From: Rubripirellula sp.
GTDB taxonomy: Bacteria; Planctomycetota; Planctomycetia; Pirellulales; Pirellulaceae
Reading direction: 5' to 3'
Length of the DNA: 64,000 nt
Assembly (NCBI GenBank): GCA_029213145.1
Contig: JARGNK010000019.1
Location: forward strand, 8,120 to 72,119
The notes beneath the pieces were generated by a model. That model worked only from the letters and a program-made list of their open reading frames with translations. It was not told the origin of the DNA and did not search any database. Positions 1 through 10,667 of the stretch are shown in pieces (the stretch's first letter is position 1; each line of letters starts with the position of its first letter). The position numbers were made by a program, and so were the translations under genes.

Positions 1-55
1 TCGCAGTGGTCGGTCGATTATTTCGCAGTGAACAGTCGATTATTTCGCAGTGAAC
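1..55. repeat. 22-bp direct tandem repeat, cut by window edge
   Basis: A 22-bp unit starting tcgattatttcgcagtg is seen at 14-35 and again, for its first 20 bases, at 36-55. The eight bases at 1-8 match the same phase of a preceding copy, so the array probably continues to the left. It lies just downstream of the minus-strand coiled-coil gene that ends at 82. Function is unknown. Confidence 0.85.
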
Positions 56-81
56 TGGAGGCTAGACATCGACCAGCTCGG

Positions 82-930
82 TTACTGAGTCTGGTTGGCG
101 ATCTCGTCTTGCTCTCGGATGACGTTGCCCACTCGTGCTAACTCAGTCTCAAAGATTTTTGATTGCTGTTGGGCTTGCTTGACTTGATCGTTCAGTGAGT
201 CTCTTTCATCACGAAGATAGTCGAGGTCTGCACAACGGGCTGCCAGGTCCCGCTGGGTGCGATTCAGTTTATCGACGGTGTCGTGCAATTTGTTTTGCAA
301 TTCAAGCTGCCGATCAGCGTCCTGCTTATTAGGATCCGCTTCAAGCCTGACCGTCGAGTTTTGTTGCAGTCGATCGATCGTCTCTCGGTGTTCCCGAACA
401 ACCTCGACCTGCAAATCCAACTCAGTTTGTGATTGCTCGGAGGATTTTTGGAACGCGAGGATCAAATGTTTCAATTGCGAGATTTCTGTCGCTTGACGCT
501 GTTCCCGCTTCTCAAGTTCCGCATTTGATTTCAAAAGCTCCTGCAATTGACGCACAACGTTTTCACTGCGTTTTTGCTCCGCCACAAGCGCGTCGTCGAG
601 TGGTTGTTTCTCGTTGCGCAGCATCGCCAGTTCTCGTTTCGTTTTGGCGAGGCGATTGTCGGCGTCAACATGCTTGACCCACAGTGACTCGTACTCGAGC
701 CGTAGGTGATTGATATCCACTTGTTGTGCCTGACTCAGGCGGTGCAGATCACGGTAACGCGACTTACGTTGTCGGGCCGCGGTACGAGCTTTCCAGTATC
801 GAGACTCTAATTCCGCTAGCTTGGTTCTTTGACCAGCCCGGTCTGGATACCAAAACAAATAGCCAATCAGAATGCCCGCGATTAGAAATAGCAACAGCGA
901 AAAAAGAGGAAGCGCAAGAAAGTCAGTCAT
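82..930 (-). CDS. Membrane-anchored coiled-coil protein, function unknown
   Basis: A 282-residue protein with one N-terminal membrane segment (about residues 5-28, ending FWYPDRAG) followed by an almost continuous charged coiled coil rich in Gln, Glu, Arg and Leu to the C-terminus. There is no cleavable signal peptide pattern, so the likely topology is an inner-membrane anchor with a long cytoplasmic or periplasmic rod. The ATG at 930 puts the hydrophobic segment at the very start, which supports it. No catalytic motif is visible. The nearest upstream same-strand feature is more than 400 bp away, so it is probably transcribed alone. Rod-shaped anchors of this kind may be structural or cell-envelope proteins, but that is inference; I do not recognise a named family. 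Confidence 0.75.
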   Translation of the reverse strand: MTDFLALPLFSLLLFLIAGILIGYLFWYPDRAGQRTKLAELESRYWKARTAARQRKSRYRDLHRLSQAQQVDINHLRLEYESLWVKHVDADNRLAKTKRELAMLRNEKQPLDDALVAEQKRSENVVRQLQELLKSNAELEKREQRQATEISQLKHLILAFQKSSEQSQTELDLQVEVVREHRETIDRLQQNSTVRLEADPNKQDADRQLELQNKLHDTVDKLNRTQRDLAARCADLDYLRDERDSLNDQVKQAQQQSKIFETELARVGNVIREQDEIANQTQ

Positions 931-1389
931 GGGAGCGAGTCCGCGAAACTAGTGATCCACAAAGCAAAGATTGGCGATAGCAAAACTGACAAAACCCCGT
1001 CAACTCCAGTTTCACTTGTGAAACAGACCTTGCGCGGCAAGCATGCGACGGAACACCCGCCACGGCTTCAACGGTAACTCCATACACAAGAACCAAGCTT
1101 GTGAGCATTAGTGAGTGATCCGTTCACTCAGAAAACCCGCTCACATTCCAAGCGATTCAAAATCAGAGTAAAAGACGCGTGATTGTGGGTCATGGTTTTG
1201 CTCGAGCAGAATTGCGGATTTGCCATGGCCCGACGTACTGTCCTTACTTCCGGAATCACCTATCCATTTTTTGGCAATTGACGATCCATTCCAGCTCGCA
1301 TGAACTACCTTCGACCGAAAGGTCATTGATTGGGCATTTGGTCTTTCCGTAAATCGAGTTAGATCGTTTTAAATTTTTGAATATGCGAA
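931..1389. other. Intergenic stretch, no supported gene
   Basis: About 460 bases lie between the coiled-coil gene and the oxidoreductase, both on the minus strand. Short open frames on the minus strand (for example 1141-1326) have no recognisable composition or domain and no convincing ribosome binding site. The promoter of the coiled-coil gene should lie in the left part, but I could not pick out a clear -35/-10 pair. Confidence 0.5.
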
Positions 1390-3570
1390 TCACATTGGGC
1401 GGATGTTGACCACAACACCTTTAAAAGCGGGTGTGCGACTGCCTGGATCGACATGCCTCGCGACTAACTCGTTAGCTTCCGGGTAGTACATTAACGCGTT
1501 GCCGGGACGGATTTCGTTGAATCGTCGGGCGAGAATACCAGTTAGCTCCCCTGTTTCATTGCAAACTGTGACAGGTTGATTGTGCTTCAGGTTCAAACGG
1601 TCGAGATCGTCCTGATGCATCAGGATCACATCCCGGCGGTCCTGATTTCGGTACAGGTCCTGTTCCTCATAAACGACCGTGTTGAATTGTCCCTCGCTGC
1701 GTACAGTCATCAATCGAAGCTCGCGGTCACCGGTCGCTTTAAGTGGTGGTATTGCATGGGTGTGTAAGACACCCCGGCCATCAGCTGTCGCGAATGACGG
1801 TTGATGAAAGGTGCGTCCACCGATCTGAAACTCTTGCCGCGACTGATCGATATCAGCAATGTTTTCGTATCCCGGCACGACGGCACTAATCCATTGGCGA
1901 AGTGTGCTGCTCTTGCGCATCTCCTGCCAATCAATTCCTTGTGTTTTGGGTACCAGTCGTTCGGCAATTGCCGCGATGACATCAATCTCGCTTCGCGGGC
2001 CGGGAAGCCGGCGTGGTCCGCCATCGCTCAAACGCACAAAGTTGAACATCGACTCTTGCGTGGTCGGCTCGGGTTCTTCATCGCGAGCCAAGACTGGCAA
2101 GATGATTGTATCGGCAGCCAATCCATTAACGTGTCCAGTGTTGAATGTGGTGCTTAGCATCACATTCATTTCGAGTCGCGAGAGCGCTTCGGCTGCAAAT
2201 TTTGAATCGGGGTTTGAGCCGTAAAGATTTCCGCCCAAGCAGAAACCCACTTTGACTTCATATCGGTTCGCAGCCTCCATGCAAGCTAGCGTGTCACGAC
2301 CTTCGGTCGTGGGGAGCTGAACGTGATATTTTTCCTGCAACGCATCGAAGATTTGCTGTTTTAATTTTGGGGTGACACCGACACTGCCGATTCCCTGCAC
2401 GTTACTGTGTCCGCGAATTGGCATCAAACCGCAGCCCGGTCGTCCCACCATGCCGCGGGCGAGGGCGAGATTGGCAATCGCTTGAATGTTCTGCACCCCA
2501 TGAGCGTGGTGGGTAACTCCCATTGTCCAAGCGAACACAGAACGCTGACTTGCTGTGTAGATGTCGGCGATGGATTCGATTTCACCACGGCTGATTCCCG
2601 ACTTGGTTTCGATCTCCTCCCACGTCAAGGCATCCAGCGATGCCAGCCACTGGTCCACATCTCTGCAGTGATCGTCTAGGAAGCTTTGGTCGAGCGCACC
2701 CCGTTTCTTGACGGCTTTTGCGATTCCCCACAGCAGCGCCAAATCACCTCCAATATGTGGTTGCAGGTAGTGCGTGGCGATTTTGGTTCCGGCGATCAGC
2801 GAGCGAGGGTCGCTAGGCACGCGAAACTTGACAAGGCCTGTTTCGCGTACGGGATTGATGACGACGATCTTCCCACCTCGACGACGCAAATGCATCAGGG
2901 ATGTCATCAGTCGTGGATGATTGCTGGCTGGGTTCCCACCGATCAGGAAAAGACAATCGGCTTGTTCTAAGTCCTCTAAGACGATTGTGGCGGTGCCACT
3001 TCCAATACTCGATTGCAACCCGACGCCACTCGCTTGGTGGCAGTAGTAACTGCAATTGTTAACATTGTTTGTTCCGTAGACACGAGCCAACAACTGCAAC
3101 AGGAATCCCGCTTCGTTACTGCTGCGTCCGCTGAAGTACCAAAAGCTCTGATCCGGTTTCGTCCGCTTGAATTTGTCGGCGATGGCATCAAACGCTTCGG
3201 TCCAGCTGATTGGTTCAAAGTGGCTGGCACCGCGACGGTATCGCAGCGGTTGGATCAAGCGACCGAGGGACTCTAGTTCTCGCGGACTGAGTTTGCGCAA
3301 GTGATCGAGTGAATTTTCTTTCCAAAATTTTGGCTCGATCGCCGGTTGCATATCAGCGACCATCGCTTGCAGGCTTTTCTTGCAAACTTCCGGGAAAGAT
3401 CCAATTTCATTGACCATTCCCCCTTGCTGCCCACCCATCCCTAATGCGCAGGTTTTGCACGCATTTTTTGAACGCATGGCTTTGTATAGTTTCCACAGAC
3501 CACCTGCCTCACGGCCCTTCTTAAGGGTGTAAACAATGGCGCGAAACCCGCCACCACTTTTCACATTCAT
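1390..3570 (-). CDS. FdhF/YdeP-like molybdopterin oxidoreductase alpha subunit
   Basis: A 726-residue member of the molybdopterin oxidoreductase superfamily, most like the formate-dehydrogenase-alpha-like (YdeP) branch. The N-terminus has cysteines at 38, 41 and 63 (CKTC and VCKK), which resemble an iron-sulfur site with a non-standard third and fourth ligand. The central region has NNCSYYCHQAS, in which Cys177 sits where the Mo/W-ligating Cys or Sec of formate dehydrogenases lies. GGNPASNHPR and the C-terminal MPT-binding domain (about 610-726, with PVTVCNETGEL) are also visible. There is no signal peptide or Tat motif, so it should act in the cytoplasm. No fdhD, fdhB or molybdenum-cofactor gene is near, so the electron partner and true substrate are unknown. 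The YdeP branch is often not a genuine formate dehydrogenase. Confidence 0.88.
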   Translation of the reverse strand: MNVKSGGGFRAIVYTLKKGREAGGLWKLYKAMRSKNACKTCALGMGGQQGGMVNEIGSFPEVCKKSLQAMVADMQPAIEPKFWKENSLDHLRKLSPRELESLGRLIQPLRYRRGASHFEPISWTEAFDAIADKFKRTKPDQSFWYFSGRSSNEAGFLLQLLARVYGTNNVNNCSYYCHQASGVGLQSSIGSGTATIVLEDLEQADCLFLIGGNPASNHPRLMTSLMHLRRRGGKIVVINPVRETGLVKFRVPSDPRSLIAGTKIATHYLQPHIGGDLALLWGIAKAVKKRGALDQSFLDDHCRDVDQWLASLDALTWEEIETKSGISRGEIESIADIYTASQRSVFAWTMGVTHHAHGVQNIQAIANLALARGMVGRPGCGLMPIRGHSNVQGIGSVGVTPKLKQQIFDALQEKYHVQLPTTEGRDTLACMEAANRYEVKVGFCLGGNLYGSNPDSKFAAEALSRLEMNVMLSTTFNTGHVNGLAADTIILPVLARDEEPEPTTQESMFNFVRLSDGGPRRLPGPRSEIDVIAAIAERLVPKTQGIDWQEMRKSSTLRQWISAVVPGYENIADIDQSRQEFQIGGRTFHQPSFATADGRGVLHTHAIPPLKATGDRELRLMTVRSEGQFNTVVYEEQDLYRNQDRRDVILMHQDDLDRLNLKHNQPVTVCNETGELTGILARRFNEIRPGNALMYYPEANELVARHVDPGSRTPAFKGVVVNIRPM

Positions 3571-3665
3571 TGGTCGACTCCGCAGGCGTGATCGTATTAT
3601 CGTTTTGGTGATAGCAAGTGCAGGCCTGCCGACCTCATTGAACGCGAGATGCGCATGCGACGCGA

Positions 3666-5156
<1,491 letters not shown>

Positions 5157-5214
5157 TGGATTTCTTTTTCAATGGAGAAAACGTCTCCTCGAACGTCATG
5201 CTAGCTCAACCGAG

Positions 5215-6441
5215 CTAACTGGAGAGATTGTCTCCACGAGCGTGCCGGGCGAGTGTTTCTTGATATTTCTTTTTGCCTTCTTCGACTGATCTTCGGATGG
5301 CTCGTGTGCTTTCCTCCGATTCCTTTCTGAGCTCAGCGACCATTTGGAGCGATTCAATTTGGAAGTCGCTAATCGAGTCGACCAATTTTTGAACAGATTC
5401 TGGATTGATGGTGCTTCCATAGCCCGCTTTCAAAGCCGCTCTTTCCAATTCTCGTCCGAGATCGGCAATATCTTCCAAACCTTTATTGACGCCTTCTTTC
5501 ATCGCCTCGGTCGCCTGGGTGACCTCGTGTAGGCCGTGTTGGCTCGTATAAACAGTCCCCAAAATTGTGAAGACGTGTTCATTGGTGGTGAAAAATGTGA
5601 CCGCTCGGCGGTAAACACGATCTTTGACATCATGAGTTTGCTTGAGCTTCGTGATCAACGTCTCTCCGACGTCGTAACCAATCTCAAGGTTCTCGGCGAT
5701 GTCTTTCAGAAGTTGATAAGTTTGATCTTCTTTTTCGTACCGATGGCGAGCTTCATCGCGGGCCAGTTCCAGAGCGCTTTTTCCGCCTTCGTCGGTTCCC
5801 GTGTACTCGTCCAGCGCCGTTTGTGATTGGCTTAATGCATCCTTCGCGGCTTCGAGAGTCGGCACTTGCATATCAAATAATTCGCGGGCCAGGATTTCAG
5901 ATTCCTTGAGCGCAAATCTGAAATCGATGTAGCCTTCCATGATTGCCTCTTCACGACGAAGTTGATCTTTCGTCGCTTTGGCAACTTCGCTGTAAACATC
6001 AACGATTTTTTCAAATCGATCGCTCGGTGTCCCCCGACGAATTTTCATCCACCAATTGGATACTTTTTCGGTGCCGCTGATTTTGCCGTCATCCAATTGA
6101 GCGATCAGACGCTTGCTGTCTTCGCGGACAGAGTCGAACATCTGGGTAATGTCCATGTAACGGTTACCCACAGAAATTCCTTCGACATTCTCGCGAACCA
6201 AAGCATTGAACGCGCTCATGTGTTGGATCACATCCGCGATGGCCAAAACCTTGGCCTCATCGATGTGTTTGACTTCTTCGAGCAGGGTGATCAGCTCTTG
6301 CGGCGCCGTGTTTTCGTTATCAAACCCAAATTTTTTGAGTGTCTCCACGGCGCGGTTCAGGTAATCATTCGTGATCTTTGAGCCGGTTTGGGTCGCCGGT
6401 GCAGTTTGCTGCGGGGCAGATGCTTGTGCGTGGTCGGACAT
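5215..6441 (-). CDS. TelA-like (toxic anion resistance family) helical protein
   Basis: A 408-residue, almost wholly helical cytoplasmic protein with no signal peptide or membrane segment. A Gln/Ala/Pro-rich N-terminus (1-25) leads to a helical body. The C-terminal third contains a stretch (about 295-390: TNEHVFTILG, then repeated Glu/Lys-rich helices ending in RRSVEEGKKKYQE) that resembles the end of TelA/YaaN proteins, as does the DRFEKIVDVYSEVAKATKDQL segment. The assignment is by eye and distant. The divergent neighbour is a DUF6384 protein, a family I associate with TelA loci, which supports it. TelA proteins are linked to tellurite and other membrane stress but their biochemistry is unresolved. 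A short hairpin (tagctc/gagcta, 5202-5217) overlaps its stop codon. Confidence 0.6.
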   Translation of the reverse strand: MSDHAQASAPQQTAPATQTGSKITNDYLNRAVETLKKFGFDNENTAPQELITLLEEVKHIDEAKVLAIADVIQHMSAFNALVRENVEGISVGNRYMDITQMFDSVREDSKRLIAQLDDGKISGTEKVSNWWMKIRRGTPSDRFEKIVDVYSEVAKATKDQLRREEAIMEGYIDFRFALKESEILARELFDMQVPTLEAAKDALSQSQTALDEYTGTDEGGKSALELARDEARHRYEKEDQTYQLLKDIAENLEIGYDVGETLITKLKQTHDVKDRVYRRAVTFFTTNEHVFTILGTVYTSQHGLHEVTQATEAMKEGVNKGLEDIADLGRELERAALKAGYGSTINPESVQKLVDSISDFQIESLQMVAELRKESEESTRAIRRSVEEGKKKYQETLARHARGDNLSS

Positions 6442-6852
6442 GCCGAGTCGTCTCCGAAGATGAGTGAATTAACCGTCCGGCGTTTACTGTCAGGCAATCC
6501 GCCGGAACATAACGTAAACCGATAAGGTACTGGTCCGCAATCGTTTGAATATTGTGACGATTTACCAGTCCATTGATTCGCACCCCACCAATGATGCTAA
6601 GGCTTTTGTTCCTGAGCCAGGCTGGAATCCGCCATGAATCGATAAGCCTAGGTGTTTTCTGAAAGAAAGTGGCGGTATGTAGTGAAGCTTTTCAACAATA
6701 TGACTTGATCTCTAACTTCACGGTTTAGCCCCGTTTGGTTTCCTATCTGGCTCCGCCAATCAATCTGATTGCCTAAGATAGTGAGGTCCGATTTGGCGTC
6801 TGACAGGGCGCTCGCCATAGTTTCGCTACCGATTTCCCAGAGCTTCACACCT
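6442..6852. promoter_or_regulatory. Divergent intergenic region between TelA-like and DUF6384 genes
   Basis: About 410 bases separate two divergently transcribed genes, so promoters for both directions must lie here. I could not identify a convincing operator or riboswitch by eye. An open frame reaches left from the DUF6384 start to 6769, but the extra residues look unlike the family and the ATG at 6853 is preferred. Confidence 0.5.
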
Positions 6853-7254
6853 ATGTCTCGAATGTCGCAGGCCCAAGCGAAATCTGGTCGAATTCAGCGG
6901 GATCGGGACGGTAGCTTAGTGGGCGGAGATTTGACGATCGCCGAAACTCTGCGAGTGATGGATGTCGCGCGGCAAATGCGTGATCAGCGTGAGACCGCCG
7001 AGGAGATGTTCCAACGAGACGATCTGCGGTGGAAGCTTCGTGAAAAATTGTTGAGGACAGCCCGAGTGTCGAGAGACACCGTCACCGAGGCTGAAATTGA
7101 AGCCGCGATTCGCCAATATTTCGAAAATCTACATACCTATCAGGATCCAGCCCCTGGATTGAAGTCAGCATTGGCTCATCTCTGGATATGGCGGGGCCGC
7201 CTGCTTGTCGCCGCGACCGCGTTGGCGGCGGCTGGATGGTGGTTTTTTGCCTAA
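6853..7254 (+). CDS. DUF6384 family protein with C-terminal membrane anchor
   Basis: About 133 residues from the ATG at 6853 (a second ATG follows at 6862). The core TIAETLRVMDVARQMRDQRE and the following helical stretch with a TEAEIEAAIRQYFE segment match my memory of the DUF6384 family. In that family a short helical domain is followed by a Trp-rich linker and a single membrane helix. Here the linker is LAHLWIWRGR and the helix is the last 18 or so residues (LLVAATALAAAGWWFFA), so the protein is tail-anchored. The role is unknown. It is divergent from the TelA-like gene and followed 94 bp later by a coiled-coil gene on the same strand, which suggests the three act together. Confidence 0.72.
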   Translation: MSRMSQAQAKSGRIQRDRDGSLVGGDLTIAETLRVMDVARQMRDQRETAEEMFQRDDLRWKLREKLLRTARVSRDTVTEAEIEAAIRQYFENLHTYQDPAPGLKSALAHLWIWRGRLLVAATALAAAGWWFFA

Positions 7255-7348
7255 AAAGTGTTAGTAATTAAGTCATGTTATCGTTAGCCCATTCTGCGAC
7301 CCAATCGTCGGCAACCTAATCATCTCAATCGAGAAGGACACCGTTTCG

Positions 7349-8779
7349 ATGCCGATTCCCGGTCCGATAGTTCATCAACAACTGATGGTTGCATACACAC
7401 GCTTGCACGATGAGTTGGCAAGCAATCGTACGACCATCCTGCAATCAGGGGACCAACGTGCGGAACTAGACCAAGATCGCAGCGATGCTTTGATCCGATT
7501 GGCCAAGCACTATTTGCCAGAATTGACATCCGAATCGATTGACAACACTTGGTCAGAGGTTCGCGATGCGATGATGCAAATCCTGCGTCACAAAGAAGAT
7601 CAGGTATCCCAAACCAAGCTGCGTCTTGATGATCTGATGGAACAGCGGACTGATCACGAGCAGCAATTAACTGACGTCAACACAGATTTGGATGAGGCGA
7701 TGCAAGAGCATCAAGCTGCCATCACCCAAGTCGAAGACACGTTGCGTAGTGATTCGAAATTTGTAGAGCTTTCGGATCGTGCAGCACTTGCTGAAGCAGC
7801 GCTCGAGCGTGCGGAGGCCAATTTAGCTGAAATCGACCAAGATGCTGCTAGGAAGCTGCCAGCTTACGAGAGCAGCGCACTTTTCCATTACCTTTACAAG
7901 CGAAATTTTGGTTCGGGAAAGTACAAGTACCGCGGTATGACGCGACATGCTGATCGTTGGTTGGCCCGATTGGTAGACTTCCAGCGCGCCAAAAAAAGTT
8001 ATGAGTTTCTTCGGCGAACTCCGGAGCACATGCGAGAAATCATTGCCCAAGATCGAGATGCATTCGAAACTGTGATGGGCGAATTGGAGCGGCGACGTGA
8101 TCAGATCGCCAATTCTGTCGGTTTGGTCACGGCCGCCGATCGATGCGAAAAACTTGACAGTGAACGAGAGCATCTGCTCCAAAACTTGAATGAATTATTG
8201 GTCGCAACAGAATCGCTTCAACAAGATTGGAATGCGATGGAGGATCCTCAGGGTCCTTTTTATCGGGAGGCGATTGATCGTTTCCGTGAAGTACTCAGTG
8301 GGATGAACATTGGGGACTTGAAGCGAAGAGCAAAGAAAACTCGGGAAGTCACCGACGACCAAATTGTTGCCACTTTGCTTGGTGTCGAATCTGATATCGA
8401 GCAACTCAATCGGCAAGCTAGAAAGCGTAGTTCGGTCGCCCAAGACGATTACCATTTTCTGGAGGATCTGGGGCGGTTAATTCAGCGGTTTCGGGCAGCG
8501 GAGTTCGATTCTTCACGATCACAATTCGTAGATTCTTTCGAACTTAATGATGAACTTCAGATCGCCCGTGAACATTTGAAAGTTGATCGCTTATGGAAAC
8601 GGCTTCGTAAGGCGCAACGATGGACTTCGATGGTAGGAAGCCCGTTTAAACGTGGGTCAACCGATGCACTGAGTCAGATATTACCCAACGCGATGGCCCG
8701 CGCTGCAGGGGATTCGTTGTCTGAGCAGGCACGGCGCGCAGGGATGCGTCGCGTGGCTCAGGAGGACTCAGCAAAGTAG
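7349..8779 (+). CDS. Cytoplasmic coiled-coil protein linked to the DUF6384/TelA-like locus
   Basis: A 476-residue protein with no signal peptide or membrane segment. Residues about 80-165 form a strong coiled coil. A conserved-looking globular patch follows (SALFHYLYKRNFGSGKYKYRG, then RHADRWLARLVDFQRAKKSYEFL), and then more helices to a basic C-terminus. It follows the DUF6384 gene on the same strand and a GAGAAGGA sequence lies about 11-18 bases before the ATG. I do not recognise a domain family. The aromatic and basic FGSGKYKYRG patch is the best candidate for a functional site. Context suggests a scaffold or partner of the DUF6384 protein. Confidence 0.75.
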   Translation: MPIPGPIVHQQLMVAYTRLHDELASNRTTILQSGDQRAELDQDRSDALIRLAKHYLPELTSESIDNTWSEVRDAMMQILRHKEDQVSQTKLRLDDLMEQRTDHEQQLTDVNTDLDEAMQEHQAAITQVEDTLRSDSKFVELSDRAALAEAALERAEANLAEIDQDAARKLPAYESSALFHYLYKRNFGSGKYKYRGMTRHADRWLARLVDFQRAKKSYEFLRRTPEHMREIIAQDRDAFETVMGELERRRDQIANSVGLVTAADRCEKLDSEREHLLQNLNELLVATESLQQDWNAMEDPQGPFYREAIDRFREVLSGMNIGDLKRRAKKTREVTDDQIVATLLGVESDIEQLNRQARKRSSVAQDDYHFLEDLGRLIQRFRAAEFDSSRSQFVDSFELNDELQIAREHLKVDRLWKRLRKAQRWTSMVGSPFKRGSTDALSQILPNAMARAAGDSLSEQARRAGMRRVAQEDSAK

Positions 8780-8810
8780 TGGTCCGAAGGTTCTGATTCA
8801 CTGGACGATT

Positions 8811-8847
8811 GAGATTATGGCACCGATGTGAGATTACGGCACCGATG
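8811..8847. repeat. 19-bp direct duplication between convergent genes
   Basis: The unit gagattatggcaccgatgt at 8811-8829 is repeated with one mismatch (t to c) at 8830-8847. It sits in the 80-bp gap between two convergent genes. There is no obvious terminator structure. It is probably a simple local duplication. Confidence 0.8.
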
Positions 8848-8860
8848 CCAATCAATAGTG

Positions 8861-10063
8861 CTATTGCGTGGTCCTTCGTACCGTAAACAAACGCTGGCTT
8901 GCCCATGCCGGTTGAATGTCCAGTCGCCAACAAACACTGGCCCGGGGAGATTCGCCTTCATTCAATTCTGGCACCTTTCCCAATGGAACGAGCGGGCTGG
9001 CGAGATCTGGTAGCGAGGTAAATCGAGTGACGACTGTTTCAAGATGCACCTGTTCAACGATGCCGCCGATGGCCAAGAAGTCGTTCATATCAGCTGCGGA
9101 AATTGCATCGGCTGATTCATACGTTAACGGTTCGTACTGATCATCCACCAAGATCGCCTTTTTTAGATCTGCAAATTCCACATCGATCGGCATGCCGATT
9201 GGAACATTGGCGAAATGCTGTGAATCGAAAAGAACGATCGCTGTTTTGCTAGTTGGTGAAAGCCGTAGCACAGTCTGTTCTGATACCTGTTTGCCAACCA
9301 AGTACGAGGATGCTCGCTGCACCATCCAATTGGCTGTTTCGGAAATGCTCGCGCCCGCTACGACCTTTTCCCCGTTGAACCGCGAAGCAAAATTGGGGTA
9401 GATGCCAGCGGCTGGTTTTTCTTTGACCTGCAATTGGGAGCTAGCTGTGGGGAATGCATCTTTTAAATTCCGGGTTTGTTGACTGGCAAACAAACGCTGC
9501 CATTTGAGCGCTTCCGAGGTTGCTCGGTCGTATCGTTTGATCTGATCGGATAGCCCCGGAGCTTTCGCCACTAACTGGTCCAGCGCCGGTTGGCAGGTTT
9601 GAATCACATCCCGGCTATCTAGGGTGATCCGTCGATCGGCGATTGTGATCTGCTTGAGGAGATTCTGATAAGTTGCCGGAACTTCATCGATCGGTGTTGA
9701 GGCGGCAGCTGCCTTGATGATCGCGGCGAGACCGCTTGTCGCAACTTTTTTAAGTTGGGAAGGCGTGGGCTTCAATTCAACCCGTCTGCGATCGGTAAAA
9801 GCCCATTGAATCGCCGTCGCTCGCGCAAGATTCGCCGAGGCCTTTTGCCACAAAGCCACGACGTGGGCGAAGGACTCCACTGCGTTGCCACTGTGTTGCT
9901 CTGTTAATTGTGCGTTGCCAGAGGCAGTGATTTCACGAGCGATGCGGGCTGTCTCAGCGGCGAAGCCATTGACTGCGTCCAGCTGTTCAGTCAGTAAGGA
10001 GTTTGCGGTTGTCAGGTACTCCGCCTTTCGTTGCTTAGTGAGCAACGGGTCACCTTGGTTCAA
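8861..10063 (-). CDS. Hypothetical helical protein with C-terminal beta domain
   Basis: About 400 residues. The only start codon after the in-frame stop upstream is TTG at 10063, which is not preceded by a strong ribosome binding site, so the true start is uncertain. The frame opens right after the end of the upstream 182-residue gene. The first half is helical and Ala-rich (about 20-220). The C-terminal half has alternating beta-type segments, including ILVDDQYEPLTYESADAIS and a final CWRLDIQPAWASQRLFTVRR. There is no clear signal peptide. It is last in a three-gene minus-strand unit with an exported protein and a lipoprotein. A frameshift joining it to the 182-residue gene cannot be excluded by eye. 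Confidence 0.65.
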   Translation of the reverse strand: MNQGDPLLTKQRKAEYLTTANSLLTEQLDAVNGFAAETARIAREITASGNAQLTEQHSGNAVESFAHVVALWQKASANLARATAIQWAFTDRRRVELKPTPSQLKKVATSGLAAIIKAAAASTPIDEVPATYQNLLKQITIADRRITLDSRDVIQTCQPALDQLVAKAPGLSDQIKRYDRATSEALKWQRLFASQQTRNLKDAFPTASSQLQVKEKPAAGIYPNFASRFNGEKVVAGASISETANWMVQRASSYLVGKQVSEQTVLRLSPTSKTAIVLFDSQHFANVPIGMPIDVEFADLKKAILVDDQYEPLTYESADAISAADMNDFLAIGGIVEQVHLETVVTRFTSLPDLASPLVPLGKVPELNEGESPRASVCWRLDIQPAWASQRLFTVRRTTQ

Positions 10064-10115
10064 AAGCGTGTTGAAATTCCCAAAGAAAGGTTTGCGGGCG
10101 GTGGGCGAAAAGAAA

Positions 10116-10664
10116 TTAGTTGCTCATACAGCTCCACTCCCTTTTTTCCATTCGTGTTTCAAAAATTTCGAACCGAGATTCTTGCAGTGCCCGATTCGCT
10201 TGCTCAAGAAAGCGAGTTCGTGCTGCGGTTTCACGGTTGAGTTTGCCTCGGATTCGGCCGACCAACTGCGAGCCTTTTGTTGTGGTGGCATAAGCTAACC
10301 CGAATCGATCGACTTGCATGGTGAGAAGCATGAGTTTGCTTTCCAGGTCATGCGCTGCGGGTTCGCCCATGAGTTTCAGATGCTTGACGTCAGGACAGGC
10401 TTTCCACAATCGACCCGCTGATTTGGCGATCTGCCGATCTGACCATCTGGTCGGATCATCTAGCGATTCGTGATACGTAATGACTATTTTTTCCTCGGCG
10501 TTGTAAAGCTCGTAGAGCTCCGTAGCAAGTTGGTTGGATCCTTCAATGGCTCCATGCGTTGTGATCGGGCGTTCGGGGCTTTTGGAGGAAGGGTTGCCTT
10601 TGGCTTGACTTGCGGTAAGTGAAAAGACAAGCATCGAAAGTCCAAGTATCAAACCGTTTCGCAT
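10116..10664 (-). CDS. Small exported protein, function unknown
   Basis: A 182-residue protein with a classic signal peptide (MRNGLILGLSMLVFSLTASQAKG, cleavage near Ala21). The mature part is helical and has no recognised motif. Residues about 100-165 contain a long amphipathic stretch with many Arg and Glu. The gene begins 3 bp after the lipoprotein gene that precedes it, so the two are almost certainly co-transcribed. The ending, WSCMSN, has its stop only 53 bp from the next start. Confidence 0.7.
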   Translation of the reverse strand: MRNGLILGLSMLVFSLTASQAKGNPSSKSPERPITTHGAIEGSNQLATELYELYNAEEKIVITYHESLDDPTRWSDRQIAKSAGRLWKACPDVKHLKLMGEPAAHDLESKLMLLTMQVDRFGLAYATTTKGSQLVGRIRGKLNRETAARTRFLEQANRALQESRFEIFETRMEKREWSCMSN

Positions 10665-10667
10665 CGG

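Noticed and set aside
1141-1326. 61-codon open frame on the minus strand
   Set aside because: No ribosome binding site, domain or composition supporting a real gene.
6769-6852. Upstream extension of the DUF6384 gene
   Set aside because: The extra residues have no family similarity and the ATG at 6853 fits the family start.
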